Part shown: in pieces, positions 33,554 through 44,436 of the stretch
Numbering within the stretch: the first letter of the stretch is position 1
How the letters are laid out: each line of letters begins with the position of its first letter
Assembly (NCBI GenBank): GCA_017308135.1
Contig: JAFKFM010000009.1
Location: 1 to 64,000 of the forward strand
Source: Alphaproteobacteria bacterium
GTDB taxonomy: Bacteria > Pseudomonadota > Alphaproteobacteria > CACIAM-22H2
Direction: 5' to 3'
DNA length: 64,000 nucleotides
Notes under the pieces: generated by a model
Database searches by the model: none
What the model was told of the DNA's origin: nothing
What the model saw: the letters and a program-made list of their open reading frames with translations, nothing else
Made by a program: the position numbers and the translations under genes

Positions 33554-34516
33554 TCAGCTCTTCGGAATGCCGGCGGCGGAAATGATCTCGCCGTAGCGGC
33601 GACGTTCTTCGTCGGTGAATTTCTGGAACTCGGCGGGCGACGCGGAACCGTAAGGTTCGGAGCCCGTCTTCTCGAGCGCCTGGACGACGGCGGGATCGGC
33701 CAACGCCTTGGCCACCGCGTCGGCCAGCTTGGCGACGATCTCCGTCGGCGTGCCGCTGCGCGCGAACAGGCCGTACCAAGACGTGATGACGACGTCGTAG
33801 CCTTGCTCGCGCAGCGTGGGCGTGTCGGGCGCGAAGCGCGAACGCGATTCGCTGGCGACTCCCAGCAGCTTCAATTGACCCGATTGCAGACCGGGCGCGA
33901 ACTGCGACAGCGAGTAGAACATCATGTTCGTCTCGCCGCGCATCAGGTCGAGAACAACCTGCGAGCCGCCTTGGTACGGAATGTGGCGCAGGCGGATGCC
34001 GGTCTTGAGTTTCAGCAGCTCCGCCGACAGATGCGCCGACGTGCCGATACCCGCCGACGCGAAGGTCAGATTGCCGGTCTTCGCCTTGGCGACGAGCGCG
34101 TCGACATTCGCAAGTCCGCCCGAAGTCGGCACCGCGAGGAACAGACTTTGCCCCGCGACGCGCGCCACGCCGGTGAAATCTCTGCCCGGATCGTAGGGCA
34201 GATTGCGGAACATATTGGGGTTGGCGACATGCGTCGCGACCGTACCCCAAAGCAGCGTGTAGCCATCGGGTGCGGCCTTCGCCGCGCGCGCGGTGCCGGG
34301 GATCGACGCAGCCCCGCCTTCGTTTTCGACGACGATCGCTTTGCCGAGATGCTTTTCGGCCGCCGGCAGAACGATGCGCGCCATGCTGTCCGCCGCCGAA
34401 CCCGCCGGCAACGGCACGATCACCGTAACGGGACGCGTGGGATAGGACTGCGCGAACGCGGCCGTCGATAGCGCGACGCCGAGACAGACCGACAGGCCTG
34501 CGAGCCGGAGCGACAT
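33554..34516 (-). CDS. Tripartite tricarboxylate transporter substrate-binding protein (TctC/BugT family)
   Basis: A 320-residue periplasmic protein with signal peptide LAGLSVCLGVALSTAAFAQS (cleaved after AFA). The mature start YPTRPVTVIVPLPAGSAADSMAR is the Bug-family hallmark (first ligand loop), and GYTLLWGTVATHVANP and the FASAGIGTSAHLSAE loop form the second. Bug ligands are carboxylates or their amides. The ATG at 34516 has GGGAGG at the right spacing; the longer frame reads through the operator region. It is the first gene of a nine-gene operon, distant from tctAB but transcribed with them. Confidence 0.9.
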   Translation of the reverse strand: MSLRLAGLSVCLGVALSTAAFAQSYPTRPVTVIVPLPAGSAADSMARIVLPAAEKHLGKAIVVENEGGAASIPGTARAAKAAPDGYTLLWGTVATHVANPNMFRNLPYDPGRDFTGVARVAGQSLFLAVPTSGGLANVDALVAKAKTGNLTFASAGIGTSAHLSAELLKLKTGIRLRHIPYQGGSQVVLDLMRGETNMMFYSLSQFAPGLQSGQLKLLGVASESRSRFAPDTPTLREQGYDVVITSWYGLFARSGTPTEIVAKLADAVAKALADPAVVQALEKTGSEPYGSASPAEFQKFTDEERRRYGEIISAAGIPKS

Positions 34517-34537
34517 CTGTTTTCCTCCCTTGACTAT

Positions 34538-34554
34538 TTTCCGAATTGCGGAAA
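34538..34554. promoter_or_regulatory. Candidate IclR operator A
   Basis: TTTCCG-AATTG-CGGAAA is a perfect 6-5-6 palindrome 22 bases upstream of the binding-protein ATG. Confidence 0.55.
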
Positions 34555-34556
34555 TA

Positions 34557-34573
34557 TTTCCGTTATTCGATAA
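34557..34573. promoter_or_regulatory. Candidate IclR operator B (imperfect)
   Basis: TTTCCG-TTATT-CGATAA keeps the left half-site and part of the right one, 19 bp from operator A. Confidence 0.4.
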
Positions 34574-34692
34574 AATGCCTGCCTTCGGACGGCTTGTCAA
34601 TCCGCATCGACGAAGAATCTCTCGCTGCACTGCAATAAACGCCAAAGCATCCCTTCCCGCTCCCAAATCAAAACCACCGAGAAACGGATATT

Positions 34693-34709
34693 TTTCCGTC
34701 ATTCGGAAT
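34693..34709. promoter_or_regulatory. Candidate IclR operator C
   Basis: TTTCCG-TCATT-CGGAAT, a near-perfect copy of the same palindrome, placed 13 bases before the ATG of the divergent CoA-transferase gene. With operators A and B it brackets the divergent promoter region, so one regulator, most simply the IclR protein at 36140, could control both directions. Confidence 0.5.
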
Positions 34710-34722
34710 ATGAGAGGAAACG

Positions 34723-36138
34723 ATGAAGACGCACGCTCCGCAGATCTTGGCCGCTTTGCTCGACCGCCTCGGCCTGCCCAACGATCGCCCGGAAATCCGA
34801 TTCGCGGGCGAAGATCCGATTGTGGCGAGCCGCTACCGCCCGGCTTTGGCGAGCGCCGTGGCGCTCGCGGCCAACGCGGCGGGCGTGTCGGACATTTGGA
34901 AACTGCGCGGCGGCGATGCCCAGACGATAGATGTGAGCCTGCGCCGTGCGGCCGTCCCGGGCTTGCGGACCGTGTCCTATATCAAGCGCGACGGCTACGC
35001 GTTGCAGCTCGCGCGCCCCGCGTCGGAACGGAAGGTCTTCTTCACGACCGCCGATGGACGGCAGATGTATCTGCTGCGTCACGCCTTCTATCACGAGCAT
35101 TTCAGCCGCCTGCTCGCCTTTCTCGGTTGCGGCGCCGATACCGCGGCGATCGAAATAGCCGTCGCACGCTGGCGGGCCGACGAGCTCGAAGATGCGCTCG
35201 CCGACGCCAAGGTGATCGGCGCCATCGCGCGAACGCGCGACGAATGGCTGGCGAGCCCGCAAGGCCGGCATCTCGCATCGCGCACGCCGGTGGAGATCGA
35301 GCCGATCGGCGCCGGCGCGCCGATGCCCTTCGCGCCGGCCGCGCGCCCGCTGGCGGGGTTGCGCGTCGTCGATATGGGTCATGTGCTGGCCGGCCCCGTC
35401 GTGTCGCGCCAGATGGCCGAACAAGGCGCGGAAGTGATCCATGTCTCGGCGCCGCATCAACCCGACCCGACGCATATCGTCGTCGATACGGGTTTCGGCA
35501 AACGCTCCGCCTTCGCCGATCTCGACCGGCCCGGCGATCTCGCCAAGCTGCGCGAACTGATCGCCAGCGCCGACGTTTTCGTCCATTCCTGGCGCCCGAG
35601 TTCGCTCGACGCGCGCGGCTTGTCGCCCGCCGCGTTGGCGAAACTCAACCCGGGCCTCGTCTATGTTTCGGTCAGTTGCTACGGCTATGACGGGCCATGG
35701 GCGTCGCGCGCGGGTTACGACCCGTTGGGCCAAGTCGTGAGCGGACTCGCCGTCGGCGAAGGTTCGCTCGATGCGCCCGTCCTCGCCGCAACCTTTACGC
35801 TCAACGATTATCTGGCCGGTTACCTCGCCGCGGCGGGCGCCAACGCCGCCCTTTTGCGCCGCGCGCGGACGGGCGGCAGCTATCACGTGAAGGTATCGCT
35901 GACCTCTTGTTCGATGTGGCTTCAAGAATTGGGACAATTGCCGCGCGAACAATGGCCCGACGGACCGCGCGGAATCGGTACCTTGCCCAACCCCGAAGCC
36001 GCCGATTTGGCGATCCGCGCCACGCCGTTCGGCGAAATCGAGCATCCCGTGCCGATCGTCCGCTATTCCGGCACGCCGGCGCATTGGGAACTGCCGCCGG
36101 AGCCCGCCGGCGCCTCTCCGCTACGGTGGGTTGGCTGA
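34723..36138 (+). CDS. CaiB/BaiF-family CoA-transferase with rearranged domain order
   Basis: A 471-residue protein. Residues about 207-425 carry the N-terminal CaiB block (RPLAGLRVVDMGHVLAGP), the NxGKRSxxxDL-like GFGKRSAFADL and the catalytic Asp in RAGYDPLGQVVSG. Residues 1-200, placed in front, contain a segment resembling the CaiB small domain (FFTTADGRQMYLLR ... IARTRDEWLAS) that normally follows the Asp block, so the order looks circularly permuted. Length is near the family maximum. It is divergent from the TTT operon and is followed by the IclR gene with one base between stop and ATG. Likely a second CoA-transfer step of the same pathway. Confidence 0.8.
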   Translation: MKTHAPQILAALLDRLGLPNDRPEIRFAGEDPIVASRYRPALASAVALAANAAGVSDIWKLRGGDAQTIDVSLRRAAVPGLRTVSYIKRDGYALQLARPASERKVFFTTADGRQMYLLRHAFYHEHFSRLLAFLGCGADTAAIEIAVARWRADELEDALADAKVIGAIARTRDEWLASPQGRHLASRTPVEIEPIGAGAPMPFAPAARPLAGLRVVDMGHVLAGPVVSRQMAEQGAEVIHVSAPHQPDPTHIVVDTGFGKRSAFADLDRPGDLAKLRELIASADVFVHSWRPSSLDARGLSPAALAKLNPGLVYVSVSCYGYDGPWASRAGYDPLGQVVSGLAVGEGSLDAPVLAATFTLNDYLAGYLAAAGANAALLRRARTGGSYHVKVSLTSCSMWLQELGQLPREQWPDGPRGIGTLPNPEAADLAIRATPFGEIEHPVPIVRYSGTPAHWELPPEPAGASPLRWVG

Positions 36139-36139
36139 G

Positions 36140-37015
36140 ATGCGCGACACGCTTGCGCCCGCCCCGAAACTAGGATTTGAAAGACAACGTCGAACATCCG
36201 ACTCGGTGAGGGCGAATTTGGCGAAGAGCCGCGACGACATCGAACAAAGCGACGATCCCGATTTCGTCAAATCGCTGGCCAAAGGCTTGGCCGTGATCGA
36301 GGCGTTCGGTGCGGATTCGCCGTCGATGACGTTGAGCGGCGTGGCGCAGAAGGTGGGCTTGAGCCCCGGATCGGCGCGGCGGGTGCTGTACACGATGGTG
36401 AAGCTCGGCTACGTTGCCTACGACGAAGCCAGCAAGCGCTTCCATTTGACGGCGCGGGCCCTCCAACTCGGCTATTCCTATCTCGCGTCGCTGCCCGCGC
36501 TCAATCTCATCCAGCCGCGCTTGGTCGAGCTTTCGGACAAGCTCGACGAATCCTGTTCGATCATGACCCTGGACGGCGCGGAGGTCGTCTGCGTGGCGCG
36601 CGCCACGGCCAAACGCCTGCAGCGCGACTACATGGCGGTCGGCACGCGTTTCCCCGCGAACGCGTCGGCGTCCGGCAAAATCCTGCTCGGCGATCTGTCG
36701 CCCGCGGACTTCGAACGTCGATTCCCCGACGGCCGCAAACTGCCTGCCATCACGCCGTTCACGATCTGTGACAAGGCGGCGCTGATGATCCAGATCGAGG
36801 ATGCGCGGCGCAAAGGCTGGATCTACACCAATCAGGAAACCGCGCTGGGCATGGCGTCACTCGCCGTGCCGATCCGCGCGGGCGGGCGTATCCGCTACGG
36901 GCTTTCGACCAGCGCCACGCTGACCTATGACGGCCCGACGATCGTCGAACGCTATCTGCCCGAAATGTTGCGCGCCGCCGAAGCGATGTCGCGCTTCCTC
37001 GACGCGCGTTACTAG
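36140..37015 (+). CDS. IclR-family transcriptional regulator (PcaR/PobR-type)
   Basis: A 291-residue regulator. After an unusually long N-terminal tail (about 45 residues, basic and acidic), the winged helix runs from DFVKSLAKGLAVIEAF to LGYVAYDE, with recognition helix GLSPGSARRVLYTMV; the effector domain has FPANASASGKILLGDL and ASLAVPIRAGGRIRYGLS. The start is uncertain: ATG at 36140 or TTG at 36131, both overlapping or abutting the CoA-transferase stop. PcaR-type IclR proteins usually activate acid-degradation genes. Cognate sites are probably the three TTTCCG-N5-CGGAAA palindromes at 34538-34709. Confidence 0.9.
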   Translation: MRDTLAPAPKLGFERQRRTSDSVRANLAKSRDDIEQSDDPDFVKSLAKGLAVIEAFGADSPSMTLSGVAQKVGLSPGSARRVLYTMVKLGYVAYDEASKRFHLTARALQLGYSYLASLPALNLIQPRLVELSDKLDESCSIMTLDGAEVVCVARATAKRLQRDYMAVGTRFPANASASGKILLGDLSPADFERRFPDGRKLPAITPFTICDKAALMIQIEDARRKGWIYTNQETALGMASLAVPIRAGGRIRYGLSTSATLTYDGPTIVERYLPEMLRAAEAMSRFLDARY

Positions 37016-37056
37016 ATCGAACACGGAGCGTCTGGCTCGGCTCAAATATCGGGATT

Positions 37057-37183
37057 TCCGGATGGTGGGCGCGGCGGGATTGAACCCCGCGACCCCGACC
37101 ACATCAACCCACGCAGACATCCAGTGAATTCAACTGGTTAAAGATCGGGTTTCCCGGAGATCGCGCGGCGACTTGCGGGAAAT
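37057..37183 (-). repeat. tRNA 3'-half-like repeat, copy 4 (R4)
   Basis: A 127-base element almost identical to R1 over its first 85 bases: T-arm GCGGG/CCCGC, CGCGCCCACCA, and the ACCACATCAACCCACGCAGA block. The closing hairpin is TTTCCCG/CGGGAAA with a looser centre. It lies between the IclR gene and the convergent small ORF. Confidence 0.8.
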
Positions 37184-37204
37184 CCTATCTCAGACCCGGG
37201 TGCC

Positions 37205-37411
37205 CTAGCCGATCGGCGGCAGCGTCGTGTCGCGACCTTTGGTGTGCTTGAGCGCGCGTCGATGGACCGCCATGGCGCGACGCTGCGCCTTCCTGATTCG
37301 CGCAAAGCAGATCGACGCGAGTTTCTTCAGGAAATTCAGCATGGCATCGAACCTTTCACCGTCGTGACGAACTTCAGCGACGCGTTCGAATTTCATGAGC
37401 ATCTGAGACAT
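37205..37411 (-). CDS. Small basic protein of unknown function (68 aa)
   Basis: A 68-residue product starting MSQMLMKFERVAEVRHDG and rich in Arg, Lys and Ala in the second half (ARIRKAQRRAMAVHRRALK), probably one amphipathic helix. The ATG at 37411 is preceded by GGGGAGGG at ideal distance, a stronger site than most genes here, and lies 20 bases after the aldo/keto reductase stop, so it closes that operon. The open frame continues upstream through the reductase gene, but that part is shadow. No family recognised; a DUF1127-like arginine-rich character is only superficial. Confidence 0.55.
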   Translation of the reverse strand: MSQMLMKFERVAEVRHDGERFDAMLNFLKKLASICFARIRKAQRRAMAVHRRALKHTKGRDTTLPPIG

Positions 37412-37431
37412 AGGCGCCCTCCCCTTCGTTT

Positions 37432-40195
<2,764 letters not shown>

Positions 40196-40286
40196 CAAGT
40201 TCCCTCATGTTGAGTCGTCCGGACGAATCCGGCGACGGCTCCCGGCACGACAGATGCCGGAAGCCGTCTTCGAGATCGTCGCCCGC

Positions 40287-41138
40287 TTAGGCCGCGTCTT
40301 TCGGGTGGCCCGTGACGAAATCGTTCTTGCCGCAGCGATCGACGCCGCGCACTAACATCAACGGCCGTAGGTGATGGGCCGCTCCCGGCGACGTACGCGC
40401 GTGCTCGGGGTCCATCGCCGCGCGATCGAAATGGCTCGTCGCTGGCATGTAGCGCATCGCAACACCCGCACGTTCGCGGTCGCTGAGATTCCGGTTGGCG
40501 CCGTGGATCGTGAACGGACTGAAGAACACGAGCTCGCCCGCCTTCATCTCCAGATCGACGGCATCTGCTTCGTTAAACTCGCTGGAAAGAAGCTGATGCT
40601 GGAAGATGACGTCCTGCTTGAATTCCTTCGAATGGCGGCCGATCTGCTTGGCGGCATGTGATTTCGGGATCATCCGCAGGCAGGCATTCTCGATCATGCT
40701 GTCGAACACCGCGATCCACACGCTGAGCGACGCCAGCGGCTTGATCGGCCAGTAAACGCCGTCGCGATGCCACGGCGTGGCCGGGCCGCCGCCCTGGCGC
40801 TTGTAGAACAAGCCGCAATCCCACAGCACCAGATCGGGGCCGATCAACTGCTCGCTCATATCCAGCAGATCGGGATGGGCGGCGATATCCAGCCATTCCT
40901 TGGTTGTTTTGATCTGCTGCACCTGATTGCCGGGGACGTGCAGACAGACCAGCGGCTGATTGACGTAATCCGGATTGTCCGCGACGGCCTTACGCGTCAG
41001 GCGCTGCATCTTAGCGACGTCTTCGGGCGAAAACTTGTATTTCGGCACGAGGTAGCCTTCGCGCTCATAGAACGCGATTTCCTCCGCCGACAAAATCGCC
41101 TTGGCACCCGTACCCGATTGCTGTTGCAACGCCGACAT
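40287..41138 (-). CDS. Phytanoyl-CoA dioxygenase (PhyH) family protein
   Basis: A 283-residue Fe(II)/2-oxoglutarate oxygenase. The iron ligands appear as HRDGVYWPI (His and Asp near residue 122) and IHGANRN (His near residue 214); the 2-oxoglutarate Arg is probably in RAGVAMRYMP. PhyH-family enzymes hydroxylate or epimerise small molecules. It lies between the permease genes and the GMC oxidoreductase gene, so is likely part of the same catabolic operon. No CoA-specific feature is apparent and the substrate may be free. Confidence 0.88.
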   Translation of the reverse strand: MSALQQQSGTGAKAILSAEEIAFYEREGYLVPKYKFSPEDVAKMQRLTRKAVADNPDYVNQPLVCLHVPGNQVQQIKTTKEWLDIAAHPDLLDMSEQLIGPDLVLWDCGLFYKRQGGGPATPWHRDGVYWPIKPLASLSVWIAVFDSMIENACLRMIPKSHAAKQIGRHSKEFKQDVIFQHQLLSSEFNEADAVDLEMKAGELVFFSPFTIHGANRNLSDRERAGVAMRYMPATSHFDRAAMDPEHARTSPGAAHHLRPLMLVRGVDRCGKNDFVTGHPKDAA

Positions 41139-41202
41139 CTAACGATTCCTCCTCATTTGAGACGCCATTTTTCCGATCCGAGCACGCACGCCCGGCCCGG
41201 AA

Positions 41203-42036
41203 CTATCCTTTGACCGCGCCTTCGAGCGCGCCCTTCAGGAAATACTTCTGGACGAACATGAACATGATGACGACGGGCACGGTCGCGATGGTGCCCAGCG
41301 CCATGATGTTGCCCCACCGCACATCGAACGACGTGATGAACTCCGCGATGCCCACCGTGATCGTCTTGTTTGCCGCCGATCCCGCGATGACGCTGGCGAA
41401 CAGATATTCGTTCCACGACAGAACGAAGACGAAGATCGCCGTAGAGAAAAGCCCCGGCATGCACACCGGCAGGATCACCGAAACGAGCGTGCGCAGATAG
41501 GATGCCCCGTCGACCCACGCCGCCTCGTCGAGCTCGCGCGGCACGCCTTGGAAGAAGGAGCGCAGCATCCACACCGCGAAGGGAAAGCTGACGACGATAT
41601 GCGCAACGATGATGCCCGCCAGAGAGTCCGTCAGCCGTAGCGCATTCAGGATCAAGTAAAGCGGCAGGAACAGCAGGATCGCGGGGAAGACGTAGCTGGC
41701 GAGCGCCGCTCCTAGGAAAAGATTCTTGCCCGGGAAATCGAAGCGCGTCGTCGCATAGGCGCTCAGAACTCCGACGATCATGCAAACGGCCGTCGTGCTG
41801 AGTCCGATGATGAGGCTGTTCATGAAATAGGTCGGCGCGTCGGAGGCCTGCCAAGTCTCGCGATACCAGTTCAGGGTCAACGTCGAGGGCAGCATCTTCG
41901 GCGGCGACGTGAACAACTCGTTCGCGGGCGTCAGCGACGCGATCACCATCCAAGTCAGCGGAAAGGCGACGAACAACACCAGCAATAGCGTCACGCCGTA
42001 ATGCGTCAGAAAATCGACAACCGAACGCATCGTCAC
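41203..42036 (-). CDS. Carbohydrate ABC transporter permease, MalG-like
   Basis: A 277-residue membrane protein with six helices; EAA loop LDEAAWVDGASYLRTLVSVILP, and the MalG-type tail FVQKYFLKGALEGAVKG. The start is a GTG at 42036 that overlaps the previous stop as GTGA and has GGAGG six bases upstream; the ATG at 42030 is 12 bases from it. Third gene of an importer operon that lacks its own ATPase. Confidence 0.9.
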   Translation of the reverse strand: MTMRSVVDFLTHYGVTLLLVLFVAFPLTWMVIASLTPANELFTSPPKMLPSTLTLNWYRETWQASDAPTYFMNSLIIGLSTTAVCMIVGVLSAYATTRFDFPGKNLFLGAALASYVFPAILLFLPLYLILNALRLTDSLAGIIVAHIVVSFPFAVWMLRSFFQGVPRELDEAAWVDGASYLRTLVSVILPVCMPGLFSTAIFVFVLSWNEYLFASVIAGSAANKTITVGIAEFITSFDVRWGNIMALGTIATVPVVIMFMFVQKYFLKGALEGAVKG

Positions 42037-42974
42037 TTTCCGCCTCCCGTGCGCTTCCAAACGCCGTACAACCCCCAGCAAAAGATCAGCGTGACCGACA
42101 TCGTCACCGCGATCGCCGCCGCCTGCCCGAAACGGAAGAATCCCATCGCCTCCTGATAGATCCACAGCGGCCAATGCTCGGTCGACGAGCCGGGACCGCC
42201 TTGCGTAATCAGCCACACCAGATCGAAATAGGTGACGGTCCAGAACAGCCGCAGGATCAGCAGCGTCACCGTGACCGGCACGAGATTCGGCAGGGTGACG
42301 TAAATCAGCTCCTGCCATTTATTGGCGCCGTCGATGCGCGCGGCCTCGTATTGCTCGCGCGGGATTCCCTGCATCGCGGCCCAATAGGCGATCATAACGA
42401 AGGGAAAGCTGCGCCAGACATTCGCGACGATTACGGCGATCATGGCGCCGGTCGAGTTCGCGAGGGCGGATTGGTTGTGCGCCAGCAGATCGGCCTGCTG
42501 CAGCGAATGGCTGAGAATGCCGTAGGATCCGTCGAGCAACCAGCGCGTCACCAGTGCAACCGCGATCACCGGAACCACGTAGGGCATAAGCAGGATGGAA
42601 CGCACGAGCTTCATCCCCGGCAAATTCCGGTTGATGAGCAGTGCCGCGACGAATCCCAAAACGAATTGCCCGATCAGCGAGCCGACCGACCAGATCGCCG
42701 TATTGAAAAGCACCGTGCCGAAATTCGGGCTGCGGAAGACCTCGAGGTAGTTCTGGAAGCCGACGAACGTCTCGATGTCGCTCAGAACGTCGATATCGTA
42801 GAGGCTGATACGGACTGCATCGACGACGGGAAAGACGATGAAGACGGCGATGACGAAAATGCCGGGCAACGACATCAGAATTCCAAGCAGGCACTCGCGT
42901 GCCCGCAAGGAAAGTCTGACCTGCCTCTTGGCCGGCGCGGGAGTCGCGCCGGCCATTGCAGCCGTTCCAGCCAT
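42033..42974 (-). CDS. Carbohydrate ABC transporter permease, MalF-like
   Basis: A 313-residue membrane protein. A Lys/Arg-containing N-terminal tail is followed by a helix (GIFVIAVFIVFPVVDAVRIS) and five more; YEAARIDGANKWQELIYVTL is the EAA loop. The start overlaps the binding-protein stop as TAATG, so translation is tightly coupled. The longer frame through the binding-protein gene is shadow. Confidence 0.9.
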   Translation of the reverse strand: MAGTAAMAGATPAPAKRQVRLSLRARECLLGILMSLPGIFVIAVFIVFPVVDAVRISLYDIDVLSDIETFVGFQNYLEVFRSPNFGTVLFNTAIWSVGSLIGQFVLGFVAALLINRNLPGMKLVRSILLMPYVVPVIAVALVTRWLLDGSYGILSHSLQQADLLAHNQSALANSTGAMIAVIVANVWRSFPFVMIAYWAAMQGIPREQYEAARIDGANKWQELIYVTLPNLVPVTVTLLILRLFWTVTYFDLVWLITQGGPGSSTEHWPLWIYQEAMGFFRFGQAAAIAVTMSVTLIFCWGLYGVWKRTGGGK

Positions 42975-44323
42975 TATTGGGCGCCCGCGGAGAGCTTGCG
43001 GAACTGCTCGTCCATCGAGTCGATCGCTTCGGCGGCCGTCATCTTGCCGAGGGCCGCGTTCTGGATCGCCGCGCCGACGAATGCCGTCGCTTCGATCTGG
43101 CCGGTGACGAGATTGAGACCGGCTTCGCTGCCGTAGCGATACCAAGTGTCCATCACTTGGTTGAAGATCGTCTCCAGCTCCGGACGGAAGCGCTTCACCA
43201 TCTCGTTCGACGTATAGACGGGGTGGTTGAACGCGCTGCGCGTCGCCGGAATGGCGAAGATCGGCCGCGAGTTGGTGCGCTCGGCCACGCGCTCGGGCGT
43301 GAACATGCACTTCACCAGCGCTTCCGACGCGGCGGTCTTCTCGGCCGACGCCTTGGTGACGAGGTAATAATAGCCGCCGCCCAGCGACGCCGCCGGCTTC
43401 TTGTCGGCGCTCGGCCCCGGGAACGGGAATACGCTCATATTGTCGAGCATGCCGGGGTTCTGCTCTTGCGCGATGCCGACGACCGCACCCCATTCGTTGG
43501 TCATCGCCACCTGGCCCTTGACGTAGCCGGTACGGAACTCGTTGTACGACCATTCCACGCTCGCGGGCGGCGAGGCGGCCTTGTAAAGATCGATCATGAA
43601 CTGAAGCGATTCGACGGCCGTCTTCTTATGGTCGGCGAACGCGTATTTGCCGGTCTTCGGATCGAGCAGCGTGCCGCCGGCCGAGTAGAAGATCTGGAAG
43701 AAGGTCTGCGGCGCCACCTGGACGCGGGCCATCGGCACCGCGAACCCGTATTGGTCGATGCTGCCGTTGCCGTCGGTATCGACGGTGAGCTTCTTCGACG
43801 CGGCGAGAAGCTCGGCCCAGGATTTCGGCGGCTGAAGGCCGGCTTTGGCGAACAGGTCCTTTCGGTACCAAACCTCCTGGTGCAGCGCCCAATCGGGCAC
43901 GGCCCAAATGTCGTTGCCCTTGCTGACCGCCGCCAAGCTCGAAGGGCGGAAATCGTCACGCCCCAGAGCGTTGATGACGCCCGTCGCCGGCGACAGCACG
44001 CCGCGCCCGTTCAGGAACGCGACGACGCCTTCGGTCGCGTTCATCACGTTCGGCACTTCGCCGCGCTGAATCGCGGTCAGCAGACGCGTGTATTGGCCAT
44101 CGAGAGTCACGGACGAGAACTTGACGGTGACGCCCTTCATCCCTTCGACGCATTGATTGACGTGCTTCTGGATGACTTGCGTCTGTGACGCCGTCGTCAG
44201 AACCGTCCAAAAATCGATCTCGACCGCCTTCGCCCCGGTCGGCGCGGCCACAGCCGCGGCCGATCCCGCCAGCGCGGCCGCCGCCAAACGGCCCCTCAGA
44301 ATTCCCATAAACGACGACTTCAT
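42974..44323 (-). CDS. ABC transporter substrate-binding protein, family 1 (carbohydrate type)
   Basis: A 449-residue periplasmic protein with signal peptide (core LAAAALAGSAAAVAA, cleavage after GAKA) and mature start VEIDFWTVLTTASQTQVIQ, the usual family 1 first strand. A GGGAGG site precedes the ATG at 44323. It is the first gene of the operon that runs binding protein, MalF, MalG, PhyH, GMC oxidoreductase, aldo/keto reductase, small protein. The promoter is shared with a divergent IclR gene. Confidence 0.9.
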   Translation of the reverse strand: MKSSFMGILRGRLAAAALAGSAAAVAAPTGAKAVEIDFWTVLTTASQTQVIQKHVNQCVEGMKGVTVKFSSVTLDGQYTRLLTAIQRGEVPNVMNATEGVVAFLNGRGVLSPATGVINALGRDDFRPSSLAAVSKGNDIWAVPDWALHQEVWYRKDLFAKAGLQPPKSWAELLAASKKLTVDTDGNGSIDQYGFAVPMARVQVAPQTFFQIFYSAGGTLLDPKTGKYAFADHKKTAVESLQFMIDLYKAASPPASVEWSYNEFRTGYVKGQVAMTNEWGAVVGIAQEQNPGMLDNMSVFPFPGPSADKKPAASLGGGYYYLVTKASAEKTAASEALVKCMFTPERVAERTNSRPIFAIPATRSAFNHPVYTSNEMVKRFRPELETIFNQVMDTWYRYGSEAGLNLVTGQIEATAFVGAAIQNAALGKMTAAEAIDSMDEQFRKLSAGAQ

Positions 44324-44414
44324 TTTGCGTCCTCCCGCTTTCCTTCGATTTCGTTGGCTTTGAATTTCCAGCCTTGACACGAAAATGAAAACACTATCCA
44401 TTACGGAAATCAAG

Positions 44415-44428
44415 TCCGAAATTTTGGA
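44415..44428. promoter_or_regulatory. Candidate IclR operator in the module E divergent region
   Basis: TCCGAAA-TTTTGGA is a 14 bp palindrome with one mismatch, nine bases before the IclR ATG. A TTGACA lies at 44374-44379 on the plus strand, but the -10 at 17 bp (TCCATT) is poor, so the promoter may need activation. Confidence 0.4.
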
Positions 44429-44436
44429 AACCCGCC

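Noticed and set aside
34517..34702. Extended start for the TTT binding protein at 34702
   Set aside because: It would place operator sequences in the coding region and bury the signal peptide; ATG 34516 has GGGAGG at the right distance.
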